From Dehalococcoidia bacterium (GTDB taxonomy: Bacteria > Chloroflexota > Dehalococcoidia > Tepidiformales > Tepidiformaceae): a stretch of 60,892 bases of DNA. Positions 7,570 to 16,660 of the stretch are shown piece after piece (the first letter of the stretch is position 1; each line of letters starts with the position of its first letter). A program made the translations under genes and the position numbers. The stretch spans positions 1-60,892 of the forward strand of contig SKSF01000076.1 of assembly GCA_007118095.1 (NCBI GenBank), in the 5' to 3' direction. The notes beneath the pieces were generated by a model that had not been told where the DNA came from, did not search any database, and was given only the letters and a program-made list of their open reading frames with translations.

Positions 7570-8910
7570 TTACGGCCCTGCGGCAAATCCCTCGTACAGG
7601 TCCAGGATCGTCTGGTACGCAACCAGCCCGACGTCGTTGACCGTCGCCGGTTCGAGAATGTCGAACGTGTCCGCCGGCGTGTGATACTCGTCATACGGTC
7701 CCGTCGTGAAGAAGAGGACCGGCACGCCCACTTCTTCGAAGCTCACGTGGTCACTCCGGAGATTGGACGGGAGAAACGACTCGGTCACTTCGACGCCAAG
7801 CTCAGACCCGGTGTCGATGCTGCGCCGGACCAGGTCATGTGACCCTATCGCCATCAGGACCTGCCCCATCCCCGTCACGTCCAGGTTCACCATTGCCTCC
7901 GGCAACTCGCCAGCGTCTTGCAGTGCCGTGACCAGGTGTTGACTGCCATGGAGCCCTGACTCCTCGGCGCCGAAGGTCACGAAGCACAGCCCCGGCCGGT
8001 GCTCATCCGCTGCCACAGCCCGCGCAATCTCGAGCACTTGGGCGATACCGCTGGCGTTGTCGTTGCCGCCTGGCGAACCCGGCACCGTGTCGTGGTGTGC
8101 CCCTGCCAGGACAGTGCATGACTCGGTCCCCGGCGCTTCGGCGACCACATTCACGGAATCCGCCTCAGTGCCCGACGCCTCGACCGTCACCTCGGCGCCC
8201 TGTGCGTTTATGAGGTCGTTCCGGTGCCCCGTTCCTACGCTCACGACGGGCAGCTCTGCTTCCCGGTCCAGGTCACCCACCACGGGCACTTCATCATCGT
8301 TCAAAATCACGACTGCGGCTGCGCCCTGGCTGGCGGCAATCTCGTACAGCTCTCCAAACGACACGTAGCCGCGGTCCACGGCAACCACCGCACCGTGTGC
8401 ATCCACGTCGTCGTAAGCTTCCTCGTCGCCCCGGCCGATGAACGCTAGTTCGCCGCTTGCTTCACCCACGTGCGTACCAAGCAACGACAACGCATCGAGC
8501 TCAAAGTCGTCGGCGCGTACCGCACCCGGCGGGTAACGGTTTTCGAACGCGAACTCATCCAGCGTGACTTCGTACCCGTACGAAGCGAACTCATCGGCGA
8601 TGTAGTCCACCGCCGCCGCTTCTGCCTCCGTCGCGTTGACCCGCACGCCGATGTCTACCGAAAGCACCTCGGCGTGGGTGAGCATCCGATCGGGGTCCGG
8701 TTCTCCCGGGCCCTCTGCCGGCGCTGGCGGTGTAGGTGTCTCGGTGGGTGCGGGGGTTGCCGTTGCGGCGTCGGCCTCCGCGGGTGTTTCCGGTGTTCCC
8801 GCATCGTCGGAATCGCCGCATGCCGGGGCGAGCAGACCCGCCGCCAGCACGAGCACCGTCAGACCGGTGCGCCATGGGCGGCGTCGCAGGGGGACTCCCG
8901 GGAATCGCAT
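7570..8910 (-). CDS. M28-family metallopeptidase lipoprotein with PA domain
   Basis: A 446-residue secreted aminopeptidase-type enzyme. Lipobox LLAPAC (Cys31) is followed by a Thr/Pro/Ala linker (about 38-70). A protease-associated insert covers about 140-245 (ELAFIGRGDEEAY, GAAAVVILNDD). The M28 catalytic core shows all zinc ligands and acids: His272/Asp274 (AHHD), Asp284 (GGNDNASG), Glu316-Glu317 (GAEES), Asp344 (NLDVTGMG) and His410 (EYHTPADT). It should release N-terminal amino acids from peptides at the outer face of the membrane. A TAGCAT box lies 6 nt upstream of the ATG, inside the end of the preceding gene. Confidence 0.93.
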   Translation of the reverse strand: MRFPGVPLRRRPWRTGLTVLVLAAGLLAPACGDSDDAGTPETPAEADAATATPAPTETPTPPAPAEGPGEPDPDRMLTHAEVLSVDIGVRVNATEAEAAAVDYIADEFASYGYEVTLDEFAFENRYPPGAVRADDFELDALSLLGTHVGEASGELAFIGRGDEEAYDDVDAHGAVVAVDRGYVSFGELYEIAASQGAAAVVILNDDEVPVVGDLDREAELPVVSVGTGHRNDLINAQGAEVTVEASGTEADSVNVVAEAPGTESCTVLAGAHHDTVPGSPGGNDNASGIAQVLEIARAVAADEHRPGLCFVTFGAEESGLHGSQHLVTALQDAGELPEAMVNLDVTGMGQVLMAIGSHDLVRRSIDTGSELGVEVTESFLPSNLRSDHVSFEEVGVPVLFFTTGPYDEYHTPADTFDILEPATVNDVGLVAYQTILDLYEGFAAGP

Positions 8911-8916
8911 GGAAAA

Positions 8917-8922
8917 ATGCTA
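8917..8922 (-). promoter_or_regulatory. -10 box before the M28 peptidase start
   Basis: TAGCAT on the minus strand, 6 nt from the ATG at 8910, with no ribosome site between. It may allow leaderless expression of the peptidase-LysM pair. Confidence 0.4.
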
Positions 8923-9399
8923 ACGGCGGCGGAACATGCGCTTGAACCGCTCGCCCGTCGTGGGCTCCGTATCGGGCTCGACCTCGATGTAGCGGCCGCG
9001 CCAGTACTTCTCCTTCGGCGCGCGCCCGGCCCCCATGCCAGCCCCGCCCGGGGACCGCCGGACGAACGACAGGCCGAACGCCAGGATGAACAACAGCACA
9101 CCGGCGAACGAGAGCCAGATGAGCGGCGACCAGAAGGTCGCGAGGATGAGCCCGCCGATCATTGTGCCCGCGCCGGCAAATAGTAGCGTAGCCGGCGTAA
9201 TAGGAAGCGACGGTGTCGAAATAGTGTGGGAACGGCGGGGCGGCGTCTTCGGCTGCCGGGACTTGCGCCGCTGCTCGAACGAGATGGGCTCACGTTTCCC
9301 GGAACTCGAGTCTTCTTCCTCCTCGCCAACTTCCAGTTTGGCGAGTATCTCTTCGATTTCCTTCTCGATCCGGTCCGAGCGATCCCGCTGGTCAGACAT
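8920..9399 (-). CDS. Two-TM membrane protein of unknown function
   Basis: A 159-residue protein: an acidic, charged N-terminal cytoplasmic segment that may be a coiled coil (RIEKEIEEILAKLEVGEEEE), a basic stretch (RRKSRQPKTPPRR), two adjacent transmembrane helices (about 70-115) and a basic C-terminus ending FKRMFRRR. Start at the ATG at 9399, preceded by GAGAG. I recognise no family signature. It ends 9 nt before the M28 gene and is probably in the same unit. Confidence 0.75.
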   Translation of the reverse strand: MSDQRDRSDRIEKEIEEILAKLEVGEEEEDSSSGKREPISFEQRRKSRQPKTPPRRSHTISTPSLPITPATLLFAGAGTMIGGLILATFWSPLIWLSFAGVLLFILAFGLSFVRRSPGGAGMGAGRAPKEKYWRGRYIEVEPDTEPTTGERFKRMFRRR

Positions 9400-9469
9400 G
9401 GCAGCCTCTCGGCATAACGGTAGGGGATTCTGCGCCGCGCGTCGATGCCCCGTCACTCACATTCGAATA

Positions 9470-11041
9470 TCAGCTTGCCCCGTCGCCACTCCGCGGGCCC
9501 CAGCCCCCACCGCCCGGAGTCTCGATGCGTAGCCGGTCGCCCGGTTCCAGCCTGACCTGGCTGTGACCGCCAATGCGCTCTTCTCCCTGGCCGCCACGCT
9601 GGACGCTGTCCGAGCCGGCGAGCCCGTCCGTCCCACCCGCAAGGCCCCAGGGGCGGTGCGAACGACGATCCGCGATCAGCGCCGCCTGCATCCCCTCGAG
9701 CGCCTCCACTTCCTTCGTCACACCGTCGCCCCCGCGATGCTGGCCATCACCGCCGCTGCCATCGCGTATCTCGAACGCCCACAGGCGGATGGGCAGGGTC
9801 CGCTCCAGCGCCTCGGCCGGCGTGTTCGCCGTGTTCGTCATATGCGTCTGGACACCCGCGAGCCCGGCGCTCCCTGGGCCGGCGCCAGCGCCGCCCGGGA
9901 TCGTTTCGTAGTAGGCGAATGGTGTCCCGTCACCTCGTTGTCCGCCGAACGTAAAGTTGCTCATCGACCCCGCGCTGGCGGCGGGTATCCGGCCTGGTAA
10001 TGCCTCTGCCAGCGCGCGAAAGACGACGTCCGTCACCCGCTGCGATGTCTCCACGTTCCCGGCGGAGACCGCCCGCGGCGGCCGCGCGTTCACCAGCGAG
10101 CCTTCCGGCAGCACGAAGGTCAGCGGCCGGAACCCGCCCTCGTTCGATGGCGCGTCAGCCGGCAGCAGGCACCGCACGCAGTACGCCACAGCCGACCGCG
10201 TCACTGCCGCCACGGCGTTAATCGAAGCCGCTTGCTCTGGTGCGGTCCCCGTGAAGTCAAACGTCATCTCTTCGCCCGCGACCGTGAGCTGCAGGACGAT
10301 GCCCACCTCGCCACCGGCAGGCGTCTCCATGACGTCGCGGGCGTGGTAGGTCCCGTCGGGGATATCGGAAATCGCCGCGCGGGTGAGGCGTTCTGTATAG
10401 GCCTTCAGCGCTTCCATCTCTGCCGCGACTTCGTCCGGTCCATAGCGGCGGCACAGCTCGTGCAGGCGCTGTTCCCCCGTCCGAATCGCTGCCATCTGCG
10501 CATCGAAGTCGCCCTGCCGTTCCTCCGGCGTCCGTACATTGCGAAGGATGAGCGCGAGCAACTCATCGTTTCGCTTTCCGGCGTCGTACAACCGCAACGG
10601 CGGGATGATCACCCCTTCCTGGTAAAGCTCCGTGGAGAGTGGCATGGACCCCGCGCTCATCCCGCCCACGTCAGCGTGATGCGCGCGGTTCGAGAGGAAC
10701 GCCACCAGTTCTTCGTCCCAGAACACCGGCGCGACCAGCGAGATATCCGGCAGGTGCGTCCCGCCCAGGTAGGGGTCGTTCACAATCGCGACGTCCCCTT
10801 CGCGCCACGGCACCAGCGACTGCACCGCGCGGATCGCTTCCGGCATCGCGCCCAGGTGAACCGGGATATGCGCCGCCTGCGCAACCATCTCGCCGTCGGT
10901 GCCGAAGACACCGCACGAATAGTCCCGCCGTTCGCGGATGTTGGGCGAGTGCGAGCTGAGCCCCAGCGTCACGCCCATTTCTTCGGCGATGGATGCCAGG
11001 AGCGCGTTCCAGACCGCCAGTCGGGCGGCATCGCTCGTCAT
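9470..11041 (-). CDS. hyuB: Hydantoinase B / oxoprolinase family protein
   Basis: A 523-residue HyuB-type subunit of an ATP-dependent N-methylhydantoinase, 5-oxoprolinase or acetophenone/acetone carboxylase-like enzyme. Family segments include the N-terminal SIAEEMGVTLGLSSHSPNIRERRDYSCGVF, then NDPYLGGTHLPDISLVAPVF, NRAHHADVGG and, near the end, ETPGGGGWG. The ATG at 11041 overlaps the HyuA stop as ATGA, giving a coupled HyuA-HyuB operon. Together the subunits cleave or carboxylate a cyclic amide or ketone using ATP. The substrate cannot be resolved from sequence reading. Confidence 0.92.
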   Translation of the reverse strand: MTSDAARLAVWNALLASIAEEMGVTLGLSSHSPNIRERRDYSCGVFGTDGEMVAQAAHIPVHLGAMPEAIRAVQSLVPWREGDVAIVNDPYLGGTHLPDISLVAPVFWDEELVAFLSNRAHHADVGGMSAGSMPLSTELYQEGVIIPPLRLYDAGKRNDELLALILRNVRTPEERQGDFDAQMAAIRTGEQRLHELCRRYGPDEVAAEMEALKAYTERLTRAAISDIPDGTYHARDVMETPAGGEVGIVLQLTVAGEEMTFDFTGTAPEQAASINAVAAVTRSAVAYCVRCLLPADAPSNEGGFRPLTFVLPEGSLVNARPPRAVSAGNVETSQRVTDVVFRALAEALPGRIPAASAGSMSNFTFGGQRGDGTPFAYYETIPGGAGAGPGSAGLAGVQTHMTNTANTPAEALERTLPIRLWAFEIRDGSGGDGQHRGGDGVTKEVEALEGMQAALIADRRSHRPWGLAGGTDGLAGSDSVQRGGQGEERIGGHSQVRLEPGDRLRIETPGGGGWGPRSGDGAS

Positions 11042-12957
11042 GTGGAGGGCTCCAGCAACAGGTTCTGTGCGGCATCCTGGCGGCCACTCCAGCCGTCCGG
11101 GATCCACGTCGTGGCATCGTCTTGAACGACGACACAAGGGCCCGTGACCGTCCGCCCGTCAGCCAGCGCAGCCCGGTGGATCACCCGTCCGGCCGCGGAA
11201 GCTCCCTCGAGCGCTTCGAACGCGGAGTCCTGCTCTGCAGCGATGGGGATCCCCGGCGCTGCCGCTTCAATGCGTGCCCGGAGCGTCACGAGCTCCACTG
11301 TCCTCTCCTCCGCGGAAAAGCCGTAGCGTTGCCAGTGTGCGGCATGGAATGCGGCCGCTGCTCCCGGCACCGCCGGCTCCTCGAGCGGCACGCGCAACTC
11401 GTGCGCCTGGCCCTGGTATCTCATGTCCGCGCTCCAGGCGATGCGCTCTTCGACAAACCCCTCGGCCCGGAACGCCGCCCTGGCCTGATCCTCCAGTGTG
11501 CGCGCTGTCGCGTCGAGTGTGTCCGCTGCTGCCGGGTCGAGGGGCACGAGGACGGCCTGGCTGCGCTCCACCGCCTCTGGCGCGGTCAACATCCCCAGCG
11601 CCGAGAGCACGCCCGGTGTCGGCGGGATGAGCACCCGGCCGATGCCAACGTCGGCGGCGACCTCGCACGCGTGCAACGGCCCCGCGCCACCGAAAGCGAC
11701 AAGCGTGAATTCGGCAGGGTCGTGCCCCCGCTCGAGGCTGACCCGGCGGATAGCGCGCGCCATGTTGGTGTTCGCCACCTGCACGATGGCGGCTGCCATG
11801 CTCTCCGCATCACCGAGCGTTTCGATAGCGGCCCGGGCACGCCCCGTGTCTGGCAGCAACGCCCCGCCCAGTGCCTGCTCGGGCCACAGCCGTCCGAGTA
11901 CCAGGTTGGCGTCGCTCACCGTCGGCAGCTCACCCAGCCCATAACATGCCGGCCCGGGGTCAGCCCCTGCGCTCGCTGGCCCAACTTGCAACGCACCCCC
12001 GGGATCAATCCGCGCGATCGAACCGCCGCCCGCGCCCACCGTTTCGATGTCCACCAGCGGCGCCTGGATTGCCATGCCATCGACTTCAGTGCTGGAGCGA
12101 AGCGACACATCCCCGTCACAGAGCGCCACGTCGGTGCTCGTCCCGCCCATGTCGAATGCAATCACCCGGTCGATGCCCGACTGTGCCGCAGTCGCCCGCG
12201 CACCAAGTACCCCGCCTGCCGGCCCGCTCAGGATCATTGTGACGGGCCGTTCCGCCGCCTCGTTCGCCGCGCTCAGCCCGCCCCCCGAATGCATGATGCG
12301 CAATCCCGGGAGTTCAGCTTCCAGCCCCGACAGGTACTCCCCCACCGCTTGCTGCAGGAAGGCGTTAACCGCGGTCGTGCTTCCGCGCTCGTATTCCCGG
12401 TACTCCGGCAGAACCTCGTGCGATGCACACGTCGGCACTCCCCGCTCACGCAGCGCCGCTGCGATCCGCTGTTCGTGGTCGGCATTCACGTACGAATGCA
12501 ACAGGCAGATGGCGACAGCCTCCGCCCCTGCTTCCACCGCCGCATCAGCGACCCGTGCGACCTCATCTTCCGTGAGCTCGACGACAGCGTGCCCTTCGTG
12601 ATCCAGCCGCTCCTGTACCGGGATGACGTCGCCGCGCCGGACAACATGCGGATTGCGCCGTGGTTCGAGCGCGTAGAGCTCCGGCCGGGTCTGCCGGCGT
12701 ATCTCCAGCAGGTCCTTGAATCCCCCGGTCACAACGAGGAAGGTGCGCGGACCTTTCCGCTCAAGCAGCGCATTCGTCGCGATGGTGCTCCCATGTACGA
12801 CCCGTTCATGCCCGGCCGCGCTTTTCACTCCCGCCAGCACGCTCTCCTGCGGCGCTGCCGGCGTCGAAAGCCGCTTCCACGTCCGGATACCCGCCTCCGA
12901 AACCTCCACGAAGTCCGTGAACGTCCCGCCGATGTCGATCCCGAGCTGCCGCTTCAT
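11038..12957 (-). CDS. hyuA: Hydantoinase A / oxoprolinase family protein
   Basis: A 639-residue HyuA-type subunit with the actin-like ATPase fold: phosphate-1 loop LGIDIGGTFTDFV at the N-terminus, GSTIATNALLERKG, the SGPAGG segment, FDMGGTSTDV, VGAGGGSIA and FGGAGPLHA. This subunit provides the ATP-phosphorylation step for HyuB. I choose the ATG at 12957 (MKRQLG, GGGGTGG upstream) over an in-frame GTG three codons earlier. Overlap with hyuB is 4 nt. Confidence 0.93.
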   Translation of the reverse strand: MKRQLGIDIGGTFTDFVEVSEAGIRTWKRLSTPAAPQESVLAGVKSAAGHERVVHGSTIATNALLERKGPRTFLVVTGGFKDLLEIRRQTRPELYALEPRRNPHVVRRGDVIPVQERLDHEGHAVVELTEDEVARVADAAVEAGAEAVAICLLHSYVNADHEQRIAAALRERGVPTCASHEVLPEYREYERGSTTAVNAFLQQAVGEYLSGLEAELPGLRIMHSGGGLSAANEAAERPVTMILSGPAGGVLGARATAAQSGIDRVIAFDMGGTSTDVALCDGDVSLRSSTEVDGMAIQAPLVDIETVGAGGGSIARIDPGGALQVGPASAGADPGPACYGLGELPTVSDANLVLGRLWPEQALGGALLPDTGRARAAIETLGDAESMAAAIVQVANTNMARAIRRVSLERGHDPAEFTLVAFGGAGPLHACEVAADVGIGRVLIPPTPGVLSALGMLTAPEAVERSQAVLVPLDPAAADTLDATARTLEDQARAAFRAEGFVEERIAWSADMRYQGQAHELRVPLEEPAVPGAAAAFHAAHWQRYGFSAEERTVELVTLRARIEAAAPGIPIAAEQDSAFEALEGASAAGRVIHRAALADGRTVTGPCVVVQDDATTWIPDGWSGRQDAAQNLLLEPST

Positions 12958-13025
12958 GCCCGCCACCCCGGTATTTCAACCACGTACGCGCTCACCGGCA
13001 AGCGCGGAGCCGCGCGCCCCACCAC

Positions 13026-14891
13026 CTACACTCCCTGCTTCACCCGCTCCGCCAGCGTTTTTGTGAAACCGACGGTGCTCGCGATGTCGTCCACTTCGGC
13101 TTCGCGGATGCCTTTCACCGACCCGAACTTGCGCAGGAGTGCCTTCTTCCGCTTCGGTCCAATGCCCGGGATGGTGTCCAGCGCACTCTGCACGGACGAC
13201 TTCCCGCGCACTTTCCGGTGGTATGTGATCGCGAAGCGGTGCGCCTCGTCCCGCACCCGCTGCACCAGGTATAGCCCTTCCGACCCGCGCGGGAGGATGA
13301 TTGGCTCGTCCTCGTCCGGGACGAAAACTTCCTCGTGCCTCTTTGCCAGTCCCACGACGGGTATGTGGTGCACCCCCATCTCCTGCATCGCCTCGCGAGC
13401 CGCAGCGAGCTGTCCCTTGCCGCCGTCAATGATCACCAGGTCAGGCAGATCCCAGCGTTCCTCCGAACGTTCTGCATCGTATTCCTCGGCGCCTTCCGGT
13501 GCGGCCGCGTGCCTGAACCGACGCCGGATGACCTCGGCCATCGTCGCGTAGTCGTCCGGTCCCTCCACGGTCTTCACTTTGAACCGGCGGTACTGCTTGT
13601 TTGCCGGTTTCCCGTCGACGAACACCACCATGCTCGAAACCGGGTTTGACCCCTGGATGTTCGAGTTGTCGTAGCACTCGATCCGGTGAGGTACGTCCGG
13701 GAGTGCCAGCTCTTCCTGGAGCTGTTCGAGCGCCTGGTCCGTCTTCGTCTGGTCCGCCAGCCACCGCACCCGCAACATGTCGAGCGCCTCGCGCGCGTTG
13801 TCGTTCGCCAGTTCCACCAGCCGCCGCTTTTCGCCCCGTTCGGGCACGCGAATGCTCGACTTCGTGCCGCGCTTCTCCGTCAGCAGTTCCTCTACCGTTT
13901 CCGCCTCGTCCACCATCGACGGCACCAGCACCAGCTTCGGTACATACTGCGCGCCCTCGTAGTACTGCAAGAGGAAGTTGCTCAGCACGGCTGACTCGTC
14001 TTCTTCGTTTGTGCCTTCCAGCACGAAGTGGTCCCGCCCAATCATCTGCTGCCCTCGCACGAAGAAGACCTGCACGCACGCCTGGTCGCCGTCGCGCGTA
14101 ATCCCGAAGATGTCGGAGTCCTCATCCCGCGTCGTCGCGACCGTTTGCCGCTCGACAGTGCGCTCGATGGCCTTGAGCTGGTCGCGGATCATCGCTGCCC
14201 GCTCGAATTCGAGCTGCTCCGAAGCCTCGTCCATCTGCTTCCGAAGGCGCGAGAGCACATGGTCCGTCTTGCCCTCGAGGAACCACAGCACCTGGTCGAT
14301 GACTTCCCCGTATTCCTCCGGGGTGCAGTACGACGTGCACGGCGCGATGCATCGCTTGATGTAGTAATCCAGGCACGGACGCGCGTCGTTGCCAGTTATT
14401 TCCTTGGTGCACGAACGCCAGGGGAACAGTTTCTTCACCAAATCCAGCGTTGCCCGCACGGAGCTCGCGCTCGCATACGGCCCGAAGTAGCGCGCCCCGT
14501 CCTGCTCCACCTTTCGGGTGATGAACACCCGCGGCCAGGGGTTCTGCACGTCCACCTTCAGGTACGGGTACCGCTTGTCGTCCTTCAGCCGGATGTTGAA
14601 GAACGGCTGGTGACGCTTGATCAGCGTCGCCTCCAGGATCAATGCCTCCCCGGCGTTTCCCGTGACGATGTACTCGAAGTCGTCGATGCGCTGGCGCAGC
14701 TCGAACACCTTGGGCTGTAGTCCCCGCGGTGAACCAAAGTACGAGCGCACGCGGTCCTTTAGCTTCGCCGCCTTGCCGACATAAATCACCTGGCCCTTTG
14801 CGTTGCGAAAGATGTACACGCCGGGCTTGGCGGGCAGGGCATCGAGCTGTTTGCGAATCTTCTCCGGGACGGTTGATGACTTCGGCGCCAT
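13026..14891 (-). CDS. uvrC: Excinuclease ABC subunit C
   Basis: A 621-residue UvrC, making both incisions in nucleotide excision repair with UvrB. Domains in order: GIY-YIG nuclease (about 20-100, GVYIFRNAKGQVIYVGKA), a Cys-rich segment (CTKEITGNDARPCLDYYIKRCIAPC), the UVR domain that contacts UvrB (about 205-235), the RNase H-like endonuclease domain (YDNSNIQG, DLVIIDGGKGQL) and C-terminal helix-hairpin-helix (IPGIGPKRKKALLRKFGS). The ATG at 14891 gives the family N-terminus. TAAACT on the minus strand lies 8 nt upstream with no ribosome site, suggesting a leaderless message. Confidence 0.97.
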   Translation of the reverse strand: MAPKSSTVPEKIRKQLDALPAKPGVYIFRNAKGQVIYVGKAAKLKDRVRSYFGSPRGLQPKVFELRQRIDDFEYIVTGNAGEALILEATLIKRHQPFFNIRLKDDKRYPYLKVDVQNPWPRVFITRKVEQDGARYFGPYASASSVRATLDLVKKLFPWRSCTKEITGNDARPCLDYYIKRCIAPCTSYCTPEEYGEVIDQVLWFLEGKTDHVLSRLRKQMDEASEQLEFERAAMIRDQLKAIERTVERQTVATTRDEDSDIFGITRDGDQACVQVFFVRGQQMIGRDHFVLEGTNEEDESAVLSNFLLQYYEGAQYVPKLVLVPSMVDEAETVEELLTEKRGTKSSIRVPERGEKRRLVELANDNAREALDMLRVRWLADQTKTDQALEQLQEELALPDVPHRIECYDNSNIQGSNPVSSMVVFVDGKPANKQYRRFKVKTVEGPDDYATMAEVIRRRFRHAAAPEGAEEYDAERSEERWDLPDLVIIDGGKGQLAAAREAMQEMGVHHIPVVGLAKRHEEVFVPDEDEPIILPRGSEGLYLVQRVRDEAHRFAITYHRKVRGKSSVQSALDTIPGIGPKRKKALLRKFGSVKGIREAEVDDIASTVGFTKTLAERVKQGV

Positions 14892-14899
14892 TGAGTTCC

Positions 14900-14905
14900 A
14901 GTTTA
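14900..14905 (-). promoter_or_regulatory. -10 box of leaderless uvrC
   Basis: TAAACT on the minus strand, 8 nt from the ATG at 14891. Confidence 0.4.
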
Positions 14906-14944
14906 CGAGGTGCGCGCGCCGCAATCCCTCCCTATCTTGCTGGA

Positions 14945-14973
14945 GCATCCAAAATGCATCCAGAATGGATGCA
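14945..14973 (+). promoter_or_regulatory. Operator candidate of the VapBC module
   Basis: GCATCC occurs at 14945-14950 and again at 14956-14961, 11 nt apart. The second copy forms a 7-nt inverted repeat (TGCATCC-agaat-GGATGCA, 14955-14973) ending 2 nt before the antitoxin ATG. This is the arrangement expected for ribbon-helix-helix autorepression. Confidence 0.5.
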
Positions 14974-14975
14974 CC

Positions 14976-15221
14976 ATGGCCACACTCACGCTCAAGAACG
15001 TCCCCGACGACCTCTACCAGCGGCTCAAGGAAGCGGCAGCGCGGAACCGGCGCAGCCTCAACCAGGAAGCTATCACCCGCCTTGCCGCTGCCGACACTCG
15101 CGATCAGCGCGACCCGGAAGAGGTGCTGAGGAACCTCCGGGACCGTCGCGTGTCCCTCCCGCCGCACAAGCAGGCGACGCTTGAAGAGGTCGATCGCTGG
15201 AAGCGGGAGGGCCGCGCCTGA
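14976..15221 (+). CDS. Ribbon-helix-helix antitoxin (FitA/VapB type)
   Basis: An 81-residue antitoxin. The N-terminal ATLTLKNVPDDLYQRLKEAAARNRRSLNQEAITRL is a textbook Arc/FitA ribbon-helix-helix domain that binds DNA as a dimer. The charged C-terminal tail (DPEEVLRNLRDRRVSLPPHKQATLEEVDRWKREGRA) should wrap and neutralise the PIN toxin. The stop overlaps the toxin start by 4 nt. The repeats just upstream are a likely autorepression operator. Start at the ATG at 14976, which gives the family N-terminus. Confidence 0.85.
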   Translation: MATLTLKNVPDDLYQRLKEAAARNRRSLNQEAITRLAAADTRDQRDPEEVLRNLRDRRVSLPPHKQATLEEVDRWKREGRA

Positions 15222-15625
15222 TAGTCGTCGATACGAATGTCATTGCCCTGGCAGCTATCGAGTCACCACGACAGGACGAAGCGGAACGGGTCCTTGCCAT
15301 TGATACGACGTGGCTTGCTCCGCCGCTTTGGCGCAGTGAATTTCTGAACGTCCTTGCGGGCTATCTGCGGCTGCGGGATTGGACATTCGACGAAGCGGTA
15401 ACGTCGTTCGATGTTGCTGCTGCGCTGATCAGCCAGGAACAGGAAGCGCAGGTCGCCGACATCCTGGATCTCGTTCGCATTTCCCACTGCAGTGCGTATG
15501 ACCTTGAGTTTGTTGCCCTGGCCAACCGGTATGACGTACCGCTCGTGACGCTCAATAGACAGGTACTCACCGTGTTTCCCGACCGAGCTGTATCACCGGC
15601 CGCCTTCGTTGAGGGCCGTCGGTGA
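15218..15625 (+). CDS. PIN-domain toxin VapC with apparent CTG start
   Basis: A 135-residue PIN ribonuclease. The frame begins LIVVDTNVIALA, where VapC proteins have MIVVDTNV, so the CTG at 15218-15220 sits exactly where the initiator methionine belongs. GGAGGG lies 6 nt upstream, inside the antitoxin gene, and the CTG overlaps the antitoxin TGA. No in-frame ATG, GTG or TTG exists between the nearest upstream in-frame stop and this CTG. Metal-binding acidic residues are visible: Asp in VDTN, Glu in WRSEFL and Asp in SAYDLEF. The usual fourth position reads LVTLNRQ, with Asn. It should cleave RNA when freed from the antitoxin. Confidence 0.85.
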   Translation: MIVVDTNVIALAAIESPRQDEAERVLAIDTTWLAPPLWRSEFLNVLAGYLRLRDWTFDEAVTSFDVAAALISQEQEAQVADILDLVRISHCSAYDLEFVALANRYDVPLVTLNRQVLTVFPDRAVSPAAFVEGRR

Positions 15626-15631
15626 TGCCCC

Positions 15632-16570
15632 TCACGCCATCTCCAGCATGTCCAGCGCCGCGCGCGTAATCCGGAGCTGCAATGCCGTCCGGCGTTCCAC
15701 TGGCTGGTTTTCCTGGCCCATCTCGATCAGCACCGGGGTGAGACCTCCGACATAACCGCCCGCTGCCAGCGAACTCCTGCCGCTCATCGGGTGGTTGAAA
15801 TCAAATACGCGCGGCGCCCGGTAGTGCTCGCCGTCGCGGATAATCATCTGCTCTCGCTCGGTGAACTGCTGGTTCACACGGTTCGCGAGAGACTCCCCGA
15901 ACCCCGGCGACAGCGGGCCCTTCCCGGTCGTGACGGTCTGCCCAATGGCATAGTACCCCGCGTTGTCCGGGTACTCCGCGTAGAATCCCCATGATTCGTG
16001 CAGGTCGAGTAGCAGGTCGACTTCCCACGCGCGGGCGACATCCAGCACTTCCGCTGCCATCTGCTCCATTGGCAGGTCGCTGGCATGGTCGCCGGGATAC
16101 AGCCGGTTCATGTCGCCAAGCTCTTCCAGCGTCCGCTCGAAAGCGTCGATCGCGTGGACGTTGACATAGGGCGCCACCAGCAGCGTGCCGCGCGCAGGCT
16201 CCCAGGCGGTCATTTGCTCGGCGCCGAGCCAGCTTCCCGGCTCGTTTCCATGGACGCCGCCGAGCACCAGCACCACAGGCCCGGAGATGCCGCTATCGCG
16301 CACGATGAGCCCTGTTTCCCAGGCTGTCCCCGGCAGCAACAGTTCTTCCTGGTGAGTACCGCCCCACTCTCCCTCCTGCAGCACAGTGGTGGGGTCCTCG
16401 GGTTCGGGCGTCGGCTCTGGTGTGGGCTCCGTGGCCGCCTCTTCGTGGTCGCCCGGCTCTCGCTGTCCCGGAACTACCCGGATATCCGGGTCCCCGTTTT
16501 CGCTCGAACAGGCCGCGACAAGGGCGCCCATCCCGCCGAACACGACTGCCCGGCGGCTCACTTTCCGCAT
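15632..16570 (-). CDS. AspA/AstE-like zinc carboxypeptidase-fold lipoprotein (M14-type)
   Basis: A 312-residue secreted lipoprotein (basic start, lipobox ALVAAC, Cys21; Glu/Pro/Thr-rich linker 36-62). The rest matches the succinylglutamate desuccinylase/aspartoacylase branch of M14: GGVHGNEPGS (zinc ligands His107 and Glu110), DMNRLYPG (substrate-binding Asn154/Arg155), LLLDLHES (zinc ligand His191) and the likely catalytic Glu282 in VLIEMGQENQ. Such enzymes hydrolyse amide bonds; an extracellular amidase role, perhaps on peptides, is inference. TACCCT on the minus strand lies 6 nt upstream of the ATG. Divergent from the crotonase-fold gene. Confidence 0.82.
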   Translation of the reverse strand: MRKVSRRAVVFGGMGALVAACSSENGDPDIRVVPGQREPGDHEEAATEPTPEPTPEPEDPTTVLQEGEWGGTHQEELLLPGTAWETGLIVRDSGISGPVVLVLGGVHGNEPGSWLGAEQMTAWEPARGTLLVAPYVNVHAIDAFERTLEELGDMNRLYPGDHASDLPMEQMAAEVLDVARAWEVDLLLDLHESWGFYAEYPDNAGYYAIGQTVTTGKGPLSPGFGESLANRVNQQFTEREQMIIRDGEHYRAPRVFDFNHPMSGRSSLAAGGYVGGLTPVLIEMGQENQPVERRTALQLRITRAALDMLEMA

Positions 16571-16576
16571 ACACGC

Positions 16577-16582
16577 AGGGTA
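16577..16582 (-). promoter_or_regulatory. -10 box of a leaderless lipoprotein gene
   Basis: TACCCT on the minus strand, 6 nt from the ATG at 16570. A perfect TTGACA lies further upstream, but at a long 20-nt spacing. Confidence 0.4.
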
Positions 16583-16660
16583 GGAGCCCACCGCGTACTC
16601 GATGTCAACTGCGCATACGCCTCGCGTAAAATCCGCATCAACCCTCCAACAGGAGCCAGC

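Noticed and set aside
10993-13551. Very long plus-strand open frame (about 850 codons) opposite hyuA and hyuB
   Set aside because: Antisense shadow of two clearly conserved genes in GC-rich DNA; composition is Arg/Pro/His-rich and shows no domain.
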